A stretch of DNA of 64,000 nt from Nocardioides sp. Lineage in GTDB: Bacteria; Actinomycetota; Actinomycetes; Propionibacteriales; Nocardioidaceae. The notes under the pieces are model-generated. The model saw only the letters and a program-made list of their open reading frames with translations, ran no database searches and was not told the DNA's origin. The position numbers and the translations under genes are program-made. Positions 22,702 through 31,003 of this stretch are shown one piece after another; position 1 is the first letter of the stretch; each line of letters opens with the position of its first letter. The stretch is from the NCBI GenBank assembly GCA_002729525.1, contig PBYI01000042.1:62001-126000 (forward strand), in the 5' to 3' direction.

Positions 22702-24210
22702 ATGGCCCGACCGTCGGACACGATCGTCGACAGCACCCCGCTGACCACGGGTCGCGTCGACGTCGGCGCCCGGATCGGTTGGCTGCTGCGCGGTCACCGG
22801 GTGCTCGCCGGTGTGGGGCTCTCGGAGATGTCCGACCGCCTCGCTGCCCACGGCGTACGTCGTGGGGTGCCGGCACTGAGTGGGCTGGAGCGTCGCGGCG
22901 ACCGGCAGGGGCTGGTCATCGACGCCTACGAGGCGTCGCTCGGTCTGGGGTCCGGCTGGCTCCGGGGGCCGATCGACCAGGTGTGCCGCAGCGTGCCCGA
23001 CGCGCCGACGGACGAGCGTGCAGGCGTCGAGCAACCGTCCGACGTGGCGTCGTTCGACGCGGTGCTGGAGCCTCTCTGGGCGCCGGGCGCCTCCGGCGGG
23101 GAGTGGCTGCACGCCGCCCGTGTGCTGGCCGACGGCCGGTTGTGGGGTCTCCCGACGCGGGTCGTCGAGCCGCTCGTCGACCGGCTCCTGCGCGAGATGG
23201 TGCGATCGGTGGGCCCGGCGTTCCCGTGCCGCTTCGAGGCGCTGTGCCTGCTGCGCACCAGCCGGTACGCCGACGTCGTGGAGGACGCCGTGCGCGGCCT
23301 GCTCGACCAGCCGGGCAGCGACATCGTCGCCGCCAACGCGCTCGGTGTGCTCGGTACCCGTCCCACGGCGCGGTCGACGGCCTGGGTCGCCGGTCTGCTC
23401 ACCGACCCGTCGGTGTGGGTGGTCGCGGGTGCGTCGTACGCCCTCCAGCAGGTGCGGGTGGCCGACACCGCCCGCGAGGTCGACTGGTCCGTGGTGGTGG
23501 AGCCGTTCCTCGCCGCGCACTCGCGGTGTGCGCCGGGGTCGTCGGTGTCGCTGCGGCTGACCCGGCTGCTGAAGAGCCTCCCCGCCTCCGCCCGGGCCGA
23601 GGTCGTCGCCGGTCTGACCCGGCCGCCGGACGCGGTCGGCGGTCCGGCGTCGTGGACCGCCGACGAGGACAACGCCCACTGGGCGGCGTGCGTCGCGGTC
23701 GCCGACGACGCGGTGGCCCGCACCGGCGGACCGGCGCAGCCGATGCTGGCGCGCCTGGTCTTCGAGGCCGCCTTCGACTTCCGCGAGACCGTCGCCGAGG
23801 CCGGCTCGAAGACCCTGATGGCGAGTCCGTACGTCGCCGCCACCAGCGCCGTGCTGCTCGAGCTGGCCGACGCGACCGACGACCCCGCGGTCCGCGACGG
23901 AGCGATCCGCGCCGTGCACTTCTCCCAGGTCCCCGTCGCCGAGGAGGACCTGGTGGCCTGGGTGTCCACCAGCGACCTGGCCAGCAGCCCCGGTGCGTAC
24001 GTCGTCGCGGCCAACGCGGGCGCGCCCGTCCCGGTGCAGGCGCGGGCACGGGTGCTCGAGGGCGGCGAGACCGCGCTGCGGGTGGTGGAGTGGATGGGCA
24101 TGTCGCACGATCCGGGACTGGCCGAGCTCGCCGACTGCACGCGGGTCGACGCGGAGGTGCGCGCCGCCGCTGCCTGGTGGGCCGCGCACCCCGGCCGGGT
24201 CGTGCGCTGA
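22702..24210 (+). CDS. XRE-type HTH protein with HEAT-like repeats, paralog 1
   Basis: 502 residues. Residues about 22-95 look like an XRE/lambda-repressor HTH (RIGWLLRGHRVLAGVGLSEM, VPALSGLERRGDR, then a helical linker). About 110-500 is all-alpha, Ala/Leu/Val-rich and reads as degenerate HEAT-like repeats. Motifs shared with the paralogs at 24274 and 39467: LPTRVVEPLV, EMVRSVGPAF, PASWTADE (315-322) followed by N-x-H, QPMLARL-x-FEA-x-x-DFR and LMASPY. The start is the ATG 6 nt after a TACGTT box and matches the start of both paralogs. No membrane segment, signal peptide or enzyme motif. Probably a DNA-binding regulator with a protein-interaction domain (inference). Same length as paralog 2, so a tandem duplication. 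Confidence 0.85.
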   Translation: MARPSDTIVDSTPLTTGRVDVGARIGWLLRGHRVLAGVGLSEMSDRLAAHGVRRGVPALSGLERRGDRQGLVIDAYEASLGLGSGWLRGPIDQVCRSVPDAPTDERAGVEQPSDVASFDAVLEPLWAPGASGGEWLHAARVLADGRLWGLPTRVVEPLVDRLLREMVRSVGPAFPCRFEALCLLRTSRYADVVEDAVRGLLDQPGSDIVAANALGVLGTRPTARSTAWVAGLLTDPSVWVVAGASYALQQVRVADTAREVDWSVVVEPFLAAHSRCAPGSSVSLRLTRLLKSLPASARAEVVAGLTRPPDAVGGPASWTADEDNAHWAACVAVADDAVARTGGPAQPMLARLVFEAAFDFRETVAEAGSKTLMASPYVAATSAVLLELADATDDPAVRDGAIRAVHFSQVPVAEEDLVAWVSTSDLASSPGAYVVAANAGAPVPVQARARVLEGGETALRVVEWMGMSHDPGLAELADCTRVDAEVRAAAAWWAAHPGRVVR

Positions 24211-24261
24211 GACACGGGTCTCCGTCACCGCAAATCGGCGTACAGGCGCTCCACAGGTCCC

Positions 24262-24267
24262 TAGCCT
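24262..24267 (+). promoter_or_regulatory. -10 box of leaderless promoter, XRE-HEAT gene 2 / urate operon
   Basis: TAGCCT, then 6 nt (gtgccg) and the GTG at 24274. The sequence upstream contains CAAATC 25 nt before the box, in the position of the A-rich element of paralog 1. Confidence 0.6.
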
Positions 24268-24273
24268 GTGCCG

Positions 24274-25782
24274 GTGGCCCGCCCCTCGGAGACGATCGTC
24301 GACCGGACGCCGCTGACCACCGGCCGGGTCGACGTGGGCTCACGGATCGGTTGGCTGCTGCGTTCGCACCGGGTCCTCGCCGGGGTCGGCCTGGCCTCGA
24401 TGTCACGGCGGCTGGCCGACGTCGGCGTACCGCGCGGTGTCTCGGCGCTCAGCGGCCTGGAGCGCCGCGGTGACCGCAACGGGCGGATCATCGACGGCTA
24501 CGAGCAGGCGCTGGAGCTCGCGCCGGGCAGCCTGCGGGCTCCCATCGACATGCTCTGCCGCAACCTGCGCGACGCGCCGGTCGACGACGAGCCGAGCACC
24601 CCGCCGCCGGTAGACCTGCGCGAGTTCGACGCGGTGGTCGAGCCGCTGTGGAGCGGCAGCCCGAGCGGCGGGGAGTGGCTGCGGTGGGCCCGGGTGCTTG
24701 CGTCGGCGGGACGGTGGGGCCTGCCGACCAGGGTGGTCGAGCCCCTGGTCGCCGAGCTCCTGCACGAGATGGTCCGCTCGGTCGGACCGGCGTTCGCCAC
24801 CCGCTACGTCGCGCTCACGACCCTGCGCCGCAGTGACTACGGCGGCGTCGTCGAGGACGCTGTCCGATCCCTGGTGGCGACGCCGGGCACCGAGCCGTTC
24901 GCGGTCAACGCCCTGACGATCGCGGTGGAGGAGCCGACGCCGCAGGTGGTGGCGTGGGTGGCCTCGCTGCTCTCGCACCCCTCGGAGTGGGTCGTCACCG
25001 GGGCGTCGTACAGCCTCCAGACGCTGCGGGTGGTCGACGCGCTCGACGAGGAGACCTGGGCGGTCGTCGGTCGGGAGGTGGTCCGGGCGCACCGGGCGGC
25101 CACGGGCGGGTCCGCGACGTCGCGCGCCCTCACCACGCTGCTCAGGACGCTCCCGGCCACCGAGCGCCGGGAGGTGCAGCAACGACTCGATCGACCCGTC
25201 GACGCGGTACCGGGTCCGGCGTCGTGGACCGCCGACGAGACCAACGTCCACTACGCCACCTGCGTCGACCTCGCCGCGCGGGCGGTCGAGCGCACCGGCG
25301 GCGAGGCGCAGCCGATGCTCGCCCGGCTGTTCTTCGAGGCCGTCTACGACTTCCGCACGCCGGTCTCGGAGATCGGCGCCAAGTCGCTCATGGCGAGTCC
25401 CTACATCCTGGCGGCGCAGGACTGCCTGATGGAGCTGGCGCTCGAGGCCGACGACGCCGCCAGCCGGCAGGGCGCCGTCCGCGCCCTGGTGCGCTGCCAG
25501 GTGCCCGGGCGCGAGCAGCAGGTCGAGGAGTGGCTGCCCCGGGTCGACACCGACGCCGTCCCGGCCGCGTTCACCGTGGCCGCGAACGCCGGCATCGCGG
25601 TGCCCGACGCGCACCTCGCCGCCGTCGACGGCCCGGACGAGGACGTCAGCCTGCGGGTGCTGGAGTGGGTCGGCATGGCCGGCGGGCCGGCGCTGGCCGG
25701 CCTGGTCGAGACCGCCACCCGACCGGTGGTGCGGGCAGGCGCTCGCTGGTGGCTGGACCACCCGGGCAGAGTGGTCCTGTGA
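24274..25782 (+). CDS. XRE-type HTH protein with HEAT-like repeats, paralog 2
   Basis: 502 residues, the same length as paralog 1 and alignable end to end without visible large gaps (VARPSETIVDRTPLTTGRVD against MARPSDTIVDSTPLTTGRVD). HTH about residues 22-95; HEAT-like helices to the end; PASWTADETNVH at 315. Start GTG at 24274 rather than the GTG two codons earlier, because the -10 spacing and the aligned paralog starts agree. The stop overlaps the GTG of uraD by 4 nt (GTGA), so it is translationally coupled to the urate genes. This makes it a candidate operon-specific regulator; ligand and operator are unknown. Confidence 0.86.
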   Translation: MARPSETIVDRTPLTTGRVDVGSRIGWLLRSHRVLAGVGLASMSRRLADVGVPRGVSALSGLERRGDRNGRIIDGYEQALELAPGSLRAPIDMLCRNLRDAPVDDEPSTPPPVDLREFDAVVEPLWSGSPSGGEWLRWARVLASAGRWGLPTRVVEPLVAELLHEMVRSVGPAFATRYVALTTLRRSDYGGVVEDAVRSLVATPGTEPFAVNALTIAVEEPTPQVVAWVASLLSHPSEWVVTGASYSLQTLRVVDALDEETWAVVGREVVRAHRAATGGSATSRALTTLLRTLPATERREVQQRLDRPVDAVPGPASWTADETNVHYATCVDLAARAVERTGGEAQPMLARLFFEAVYDFRTPVSEIGAKSLMASPYILAAQDCLMELALEADDAASRQGAVRALVRCQVPGREQQVEEWLPRVDTDAVPAAFTVAANAGIAVPDAHLAAVDGPDEDVSLRVLEWVGMAGGPALAGLVETATRPVVRAGARWWLDHPGRVVL

Positions 25783-26282
25783 CCTCCTCCGGCCCGACCG
25801 CCCTCGACGACCTCACGGCGTACGACGCCCGCGCGCTGCTGCTGTCGTGCGCCGACGTCCCGCGGTGGGCCGACGAGCTCGTCGCCGCCCGCCCGCTCGG
25901 CAGCGTCGACACCGTGCTCGCCGAGGCCGACCGCCGCGCGCGGGGGTGGACGGACGAGGAGGTCGCCACAGCGCTGGCCGACCACCCGCGCATCGGCGAG
26001 CGGCATGCCGGGGCGGGCGCGTCGGCCGACCACTCCGCCCGCGAGCAGGCGGGCGTCGACCCGGCCGACGCGGAGGTCGCGCGCCGGCTGGCCGAGGGCA
26101 ACGCCGCCTACGAGCAGCGCTTCGACCGCGTGTTCCTGGTGCGGGCCGCCGGACGCGACGCCGCGGAGATCCTCGGGCTGCTCGAGCAGCGCCTCACCCA
26201 CGACGACGCCACCGAGCGCGCCGTCGTCCGCGACCAGCTGCGCGAGATCGCGCTGCTCCGACTCCAGGGGGCCCTCACGTGA
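25779..26282 (+). CDS. uraD: OHCU decarboxylase
   Basis: 167 residues. Converts 2-oxo-4-hydroxy-4-carboxy-5-ureidoimidazoline to S-allantoin, third step from urate. Family signature: HPRIGERH, with a downstream EQAGVD and the helical ENAAYE-like region NAAYEQRFDRVFLVRAAGR. GTG starts and 4-nt overlaps on both sides (XRE-HEAT 2 upstream, uraH downstream). Full length for the family. Confidence 0.95.
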   Translation: MTSSGPTALDDLTAYDARALLLSCADVPRWADELVAARPLGSVDTVLAEADRRARGWTDEEVATALADHPRIGERHAGAGASADHSAREQAGVDPADAEVARRLAEGNAAYEQRFDRVFLVRAAGRDAAEILGLLEQRLTHDDATERAVVRDQLREIALLRLQGALT

Positions 26283-26611
26283 CCGGCGCCGGCACCACCC
26301 TCAGCACCCACGTCCTCGACGCCGTGCTCGGCCGACCGGGCGCGGGCATCGAGGTCGTCCTGACCGACGCGAGCGGCGCCACGCTCGGCACCGGTACCAC
26401 CGACGACGACGGGCGGGTACGGTTCCCAGACCCGGTCGCGGGCGGCGTGCACCGGCTCACCTTCGCCGTGGGCCCGTGGTTCGCCGCGGCCGACCGGGAC
26501 ACCTTCTACCCCGAGGTCACCGTCGCCTTCGTGGTGGACGCGGACCAGCAGCACTACCACGTGCCGGTGCTGCTCGGCCCGTACTCCTACACGACCTACC
26601 GCGGGAGCTGA
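26279..26611 (+). CDS. uraH: 5-hydroxyisourate hydrolase (transthyretin-like)
   Basis: 110 residues, GTG start overlapping the uraD stop. Hydrolyses 5-hydroxyisourate. N-terminal STHVLDAVLGRPGAGIEV carries the catalytic His; the C-terminal YRGS tetrapeptide, diagnostic of HIU hydrolase rather than transthyretin, is intact. Confidence 0.97.
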   Translation: MTGAGTTLSTHVLDAVLGRPGAGIEVVLTDASGATLGTGTTDDDGRVRFPDPVAGGVHRLTFAVGPWFAAADRDTFYPEVTVAFVVDADQQHYHVPVLLGPYSYTTYRGS

Positions 26612-26612
26612 C

Positions 26613-27539
26613 ATGAGCGACACCTCCGGGACCCCGACCGGCCGAGTGGTCCTCGGCGCCAACCAGTACGGCAAGGCGGAGTGCCGCCTGGTGCGCATCA
26701 CCCGCGACACCCCGGTGCACGAGATCGACGACCTCACCGTCACGTCCCAGCTGCGCGGCGACTTCACCGCCTGCCACACCGACGGCGACAACGCCGGCGT
26801 CGTGCCGACCGACACCCAGAAGAACACCGTCAACGCCTTCGCCCGCGACGGGGTCGGGGCGCCCGAGGACTTCCTGCTGCGCCTGGCGCGGCACTTCACC
26901 GAGGGGTTCGAGCAGGTGTCCGGCGGTCGCTGGGAGGCGCAGCGGCACGCCTGGCAGCGGATCCCCGTCGACGGCGCCCCGCACGACCACGCCTTCGTGC
27001 GCAGCGGCACCCACACCCGCACCGCGATGGTGCTCGTCGAGGACGGCGAGACCCACGTGCTCGGCGGGCTGCGCGACTGCACGGTGCTGAAGTCGACCGG
27101 CTCGGAGTTCCACGGCTTCCCGCGCGACCGGTACACCACGCTCGCCGAGACCGACGACCGCATCCTCGCCACCTCGATCACGGCGTGGTGGCGCTACGGC
27201 GCAGCCGACCCGGACGCGCTCGACTTCGACGCGCTGCACGCCGCGGTCACCGCGACGATCCTGGAGACCTTCGCGCAGGTGCACTCGCTGGCGCTGCAGC
27301 AGACGGTGTTCGAGTGCGGGAAGGCGGTGCTCGAGGCCTTCGACGAGGTGGCCGAGCTGCGCATCTCCTGCCCCAACAAGCACCACTTCTCCGTCGACCT
27401 CGAGCCGTTCGGCCTCGACAACCCCGGCGAGGTGTTCTACGCCGCCGACCGGCCCTACGGCCTCATCGAGGCGTCGGTCGAGCGGGAGGGCGTGACCCCG
27501 CCGGCAGCGGTCTGGGCGGCCGTGCCGGGCTTCGTCTGA
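26613..27539 (+). CDS. pucL: Uricase (urate oxidase)
   Basis: 308 residues. Cofactor-free oxidation of urate to 5-hydroxyisourate. Two tandem T-fold domains. Landmarks: YGKAECRLVRI near the N-terminus, the catalytic Thr in VVPTDTQKNTVNAFA, LKSTGSEFHGFPRDRYTTL, and the Gln/Asn/His-bearing ELRISCPNKHHF. No SKL-type tail, as expected in bacteria. It lies 1 nt after uraH and ends the first urate operon; the next gene has its own candidate promoter. Confidence 0.97.
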   Translation: MSDTSGTPTGRVVLGANQYGKAECRLVRITRDTPVHEIDDLTVTSQLRGDFTACHTDGDNAGVVPTDTQKNTVNAFARDGVGAPEDFLLRLARHFTEGFEQVSGGRWEAQRHAWQRIPVDGAPHDHAFVRSGTHTRTAMVLVEDGETHVLGGLRDCTVLKSTGSEFHGFPRDRYTTLAETDDRILATSITAWWRYGAADPDALDFDALHAAVTATILETFAQVHSLALQQTVFECGKAVLEAFDEVAELRISCPNKHHFSVDLEPFGLDNPGEVFYAADRPYGLIEASVEREGVTPPAAVWAAVPGFV

Positions 27540-27591
27540 CGACGACCCGGAGCGCCACCGTCACGAAACACGCGGGCAACGGGTGATCCCG

Positions 27592-27597
27592 TAGCCT
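27592..27597 (+). promoter_or_regulatory. Candidate -10 of the pucG operon
   Basis: TAGCCT about 56 nt before the ATG at 27654, with GGAGG in the leader, so unlike the XRE-HEAT promoters this message would be leadered. The -10 sits in a short inverted repeat (ACGGG and CCCGT). Confidence 0.4.
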
Positions 27598-27653
27598 GCC
27601 GAGGTTCCCCACCCGGAGCACCCGTACTCAGCCCCTCGGAGGTCCTGCCACCC

Positions 27654-28898
27654 ATGTCGTACGCGCCCGTCGACCCGCCACCGCGCCTGCTCATGGGGCC
27701 GGGGCCGATCACGGCCGACCCGCGGGTGCTGCGTGCGATGTCGTCGCAGCTGGTGGGCCAGTACGACCCCTGGATGACGGCGACCATGAACGAGACGATG
27801 GCGCTCTACCGCGACGTCTTCCGCACCGCCAACGAGCAGACGTTCGTCGTCGACGGCACCTCCCGTGCCGGCATCGAGGCGGCGCTGGTGTCGCTGCTGG
27901 AGCCGGGCGACCGGGTGCTGGTGCCGGTGATGGGCCGCTTCGGCCACCTCCTCGTCGAGATCGCCGAGCGGTGCCGCGCCGAGGTGCACACCGTCGAGGT
28001 GCCGTGGGGCGAGGTCGTGCCGGCGGAGGGCGTCGAGGAGGCCGTCGTCCGCGTCCGCCCGACGCTCGTCGCGACCGTCCAGGGCGACACCTCCACCACG
28101 ATGAACCAGCCCCTCGCCGACCTGGGCGAGGTATGCCGCCGCCACGACGTCCTGCTGTACGTCGACGCCACGGCGTCGCTGGGCGGCAACGCGCTCGAGG
28201 CCGACACCTGGGGTCTCGACGTGGTGACCGCCGGCCTCCAGAAGTGCCTCGGCGGTCCGTCGGGCAGCGCGCCGATCACGCTCTCGCCGCGGGCGGTCGC
28301 GGTGGTCGAGGGCCGCAAGCACGTCGAGGCCGGCATCCGCGCCGCCGACGACACCGACGCGGCGGGGGAGCGGATCGCCTCCAACTACCTCGACCTCGCG
28401 CAGGTCATGGACTACTGGGGCCCGCGCCGGCTCAACCACCACACCGAGGCCACGACCATGCTGTACGGCGCCCGCGAGTGCGCGCGGCTGCTGGTCGAGG
28501 AGGGCCTCGACGCCGCCGTCGAGCGGCACCGGCTGCACGGCGCGGCCATGCTCGCCGGCGTACGCGGTCTGGGACTGCGCGTCTTCGGCGACGTCGCGCA
28601 CAAGATGCACAACGTGGTCGCCGTGGAGATCCCCGAGGGGATCGACGGCGACGGTGCCCGTCAGGCGATGCTCGACGACTTCGGCATCGAGATCGGCACG
28701 TCGTTCGGTCCGCTGCACGGCAAGGTGTGGCGCATCGGCACGATGGGCTACAACGCCCGCAAGGACGCCGTGCTCGTCACCCTGGCGGCGCTCGAGCAGG
28801 TGCTGCGCGCGGGCGGGGCACCCGTCACCGCCGGTGGTGGCGTGGGTGCGGCCCGCGAGGTGTACGCCGACGCCACGACGTCCGGGACCGACGCGTGA
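27654..28898 (+). CDS. pucG: PucG-type aminotransferase (ureidoglycine-glyoxylate, class V)
   Basis: 414 residues, fold-type I PLP enzyme of the AGXT/PucG family. [18 protein letters not shown] at the N-terminus, ISS-like [10 protein letters not shown] with the PLP-binding Asp, and the lysine in [13 protein letters not shown] that forms the Schiff base. The C-terminal domain carries [20 protein letters not shown] with the substrate-carboxylate Arg. Context (allantoate amidohydrolase overlapping by 4 nt) favours S-ureidoglycine:glyoxylate transamination over plain alanine-glyoxylate activity. Confidence 0.9.
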   Translation: MSYAPVDPPPRLLMGPGPITADPRVLRAMSSQLVGQYDPWMTATMNETMALYRDVFRTANEQTFVVDGTSRAGIEAALVSLLEPGDRVLVPVMGRFGHLLVEIAERCRAEVHTVEVPWGEVVPAEGVEEAVVRVRPTLVATVQGDTSTTMNQPLADLGEVCRRHDVLLYVDATASLGGNALEADTWGLDVVTAGLQKCLGGPSGSAPITLSPRAVAVVEGRKHVEAGIRAADDTDAAGERIASNYLDLAQVMDYWGPRRLNHHTEATTMLYGARECARLLVEEGLDAAVERHRLHGAAMLAGVRGLGLRVFGDVAHKMHNVVAVEIPEGIDGDGARQAMLDDFGIEIGTSFGPLHGKVWRIGTMGYNARKDAVLVTLAALEQVLRAGGAPVTAGGGVGAAREVYADATTSGTDA

Positions 28899-30160
28899 GC
28901 GCCACCGAGGCCCCGGCCGGCGGCAGCGCCGCCGAGGTGCTCGACCGCTGCACCGAGCTCGACACGATCAGCGCGCGGCCCGACGGTCTCGAGCGTGCCC
29001 ACCTCACCCCCGAGCACGCCCGCGCCAACCGGCTCGTCGGCCGCTGGATGGAGCGCGCCGGTCTGCGCACCTGGGTCGACGCCGCCGGCAACCTGTGGGG
29101 GCGGCGCGAGGGCCGCGAGCCCGGGCTGCCCGCGCTCGTGCTCGGCTCGCACCTCGACACCGTTCCCGACGCCGGGTCGTACGACGGCATGCTCGGCGTG
29201 GTCATGGCGGTCGCGGTGGTCGAGCGGCTCGGCGACCGGGTGGCCGACCTGCCGTTCGCGCTGGAGGTCGTCGGGTTCACCGACGAGGAGGGCACCCGCT
29301 TCGGCAAGGCGCTGCTCGGCTCGCAGGCCGTCGCCGGCCTGTGGGACGAGGACTGGTGGGACCTGCGCGACCGCGACGGCACCACGCTGCTCCAGGCCTT
29401 CGAGGACTTCGGGCTCGACCCGCGCCGCGTCGGCGAGGCCGCACGCCGGTCGGAGGAGCTCGTCGGCTACCTCGAGGCGCACATCGAGCAGGGCCCCTAC
29501 CTGGAGGCTGCCGACGCGTCCCTCGGCTACGTGACCACGATCGCCGGCGCCCGCCGGTTCCACCTCGCGGTGCACGGCGAGGCCCGCCACGCGGGCGGGA
29601 CGCCGTACTCGCGTCGCAAGGACGCCCTCGTCGGCGCGGCCGAGGCGATCACGACGATCGAGCGGATGGCGCGCGAGTCCGACTGCATCGCCACGGTCGG
29701 CCGGATCGAGGTGCGGCCGGGCGGCGTCAACGTCATCCCGGGCCGCACCGACCTGAGCCTCGACCTGCGCGCGGCGACCGACCCCGAGCGCGACGCGATG
29801 TGGGAGGCGATGCACGCCGAGGTCACCGCGCTCTGCGAGCGACGCGGACTCACCTTCACCGCCAGCGAGAACCACCGCGCCGCCGCCGCACCGTGCGCCG
29901 CCTGGCTGCAGCAGGCCGTCGTCGCGGGCATCGGCGTCACCGGCGACCACGCGCCGATGGGGCTGTGGAGCCGCGCCGGCCACGACGCGATGGCGATGGC
30001 CGAGATCACCGACATCGGCATGCTCTTCCTGCGCTGCTTCGACGGCATCAGCCACCACCCGGCCGAGGACGTACGCGCCGTCGACGTGGAGCGGGGGCTC
30101 GACGCCTTCGAGGCCACCGTGCTCGAGGTCGCCGACGCCGTGCGCGGGCGCGAGGGCTGA
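28895..30160 (+). CDS. allC: Allantoate amidohydrolase (M20 family)
   Basis: 421 residues. Two-metal amidohydrolase releasing NH3 and CO2 from allantoate to give S-ureidoglycine, the PucG substrate. Metal ligands are visible in [15 protein letters not shown] (His, Asp), [10 protein letters not shown] (Glu), HIEQGPYLE (His) and the late GISHHPAED (His). The lid/dimerisation domain contains the substrate Arg in [15 protein letters not shown] at 28895 overlaps the pucG stop. A related N-carbamoyl amino acid hydrolase role cannot be excluded from sequence alone, but context argues for allantoate. Confidence 0.88.
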   Translation: MSATEAPAGGSAAEVLDRCTELDTISARPDGLERAHLTPEHARANRLVGRWMERAGLRTWVDAAGNLWGRREGREPGLPALVLGSHLDTVPDAGSYDGMLGVVMAVAVVERLGDRVADLPFALEVVGFTDEEGTRFGKALLGSQAVAGLWDEDWWDLRDRDGTTLLQAFEDFGLDPRRVGEAARRSEELVGYLEAHIEQGPYLEAADASLGYVTTIAGARRFHLAVHGEARHAGGTPYSRRKDALVGAAEAITTIERMARESDCIATVGRIEVRPGGVNVIPGRTDLSLDLRAATDPERDAMWEAMHAEVTALCERRGLTFTASENHRAAAAPCAAWLQQAVVAGIGVTGDHAPMGLWSRAGHDAMAMAEITDIGMLFLRCFDGISHHPAEDVRAVDVERGLDAFEATVLEVADAVRGREG

Positions 30161-30163
30161 GGC

Positions 30164-31003
30164 GTGGACCTCTCCTCCGTGACGTCCTGGCGGGCGGCCA
30201 CGCAGCGCGCCGACCTCGCGACCCTGGCGACGACCGCCGGCGAGACCGTCGTCGCCGGCGGCACCTGGCTGTTCTCCGAGCCGCAGCCCGACGTGACCGG
30301 GCTGGTCGACCTGACCACGCTCGGCTGGCCGGCGGTCGAGGCGGCGCCGGGCGGCGGCGTCCGGGTCGCCGCGACCTGCTCGATCGAGGAGCTCGTCGCC
30401 GCGGCCGAGGACGGCAGGCTCGCCGCCCTGGGTGCCGGCCCGTCGGTGGCCGCCCTCGTGCGCGACGCCGCCGAGTCGCTGCTCATGTCACCGAAGATCT
30501 GGCACACCGCCACCGTCGGCGGCAACGTCTGCCTCGGCCTGCCCGCCGGCGCGATGACGTCGCTGGCCGTCGCGCTCGACGCCGAGGCCGTGGTGTGGAC
30601 CGCCGACGGGGGAGAGCGGCGCGAGCCCGTCGCCACCTTCGTCCAAGGCGCCCGCGTCACCGCGCTGGCCCCGGGCGAGGTGCTGCGCGGGCTCGACGTG
30701 CCGGCCGCCTCGCTCGCGGCGACCGCCGTGCTGCGGCGCGTGGCCCTCACGACGTACGGCCGGACGGCGGCGCTGGTCACCGCCCGTCGCGACCCCGACG
30801 GCACCGTCGTGCTGGGCGCGACCGGGTCGCTCCCGCGGCCCGCGGTGCTGCGCTCGGCCGGCACCCCCGGCCCCGCCGAGGTCGACGCCTGGGTGGACGG
30901 GCTCGGCGCCGACCCCGGCTGGTACGACGACGCCCACGGCGCGCCCGACTGGCGCGCGGCGATGACCCGGCGGCTCGCGCACGAGGCGGTGGCGGCGCTG
31001 TGA
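30164..31003 (+). CDS. FAD-binding subunit of xanthine dehydrogenase-like enzyme
   Basis: 279 residues, GTG start 3 nt after the amidohydrolase gene. Molybdopterin dehydrogenase FAD domain: [15 protein letters not shown] (flavin phosphate loop, with Trp where Asp is common) and [18 protein letters not shown] shortened CO_deh_flav_C-like domain follows. It is a separate polypeptide and its stop overlaps the GTG of the FeS-Mo subunit by 4 nt. Passes electrons from the iron-sulfur clusters to NAD+ or another acceptor. Confidence 0.9.
   Translation: MDLSSVTSWRAATQRADLATLATTAGETVVAGGTWLFSEPQPDVTGLVDLTTLGWPAVEAAPGGGVRVAATCSIEELVAAAEDGRLAALGAGPSVAALVRDAAESLLMSPKIWHTATVGGNVCLGLPAGAMTSLAVALDAEAVVWTADGGERREPVATFVQGARVTALAPGEVLRGLDVPAASLAATAVLRRVALTTYGRTAALVTARRDPDGTVVLGATGSLPRPAVLRSAGTPGPAEVDAWVDGLGADPGWYDDAHGAPDWRAAMTRRLAHEAVAAL

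Noticed and set aside
28654..30999. Upstream extension of the XDH frame by over 780 codons
   Set aside because: The extension is a shadow of pucG, allC and the FAD-subunit gene; the GTG at 31000 overlaps the FAD-subunit stop and yields a normal start of the 2Fe-2S domain.
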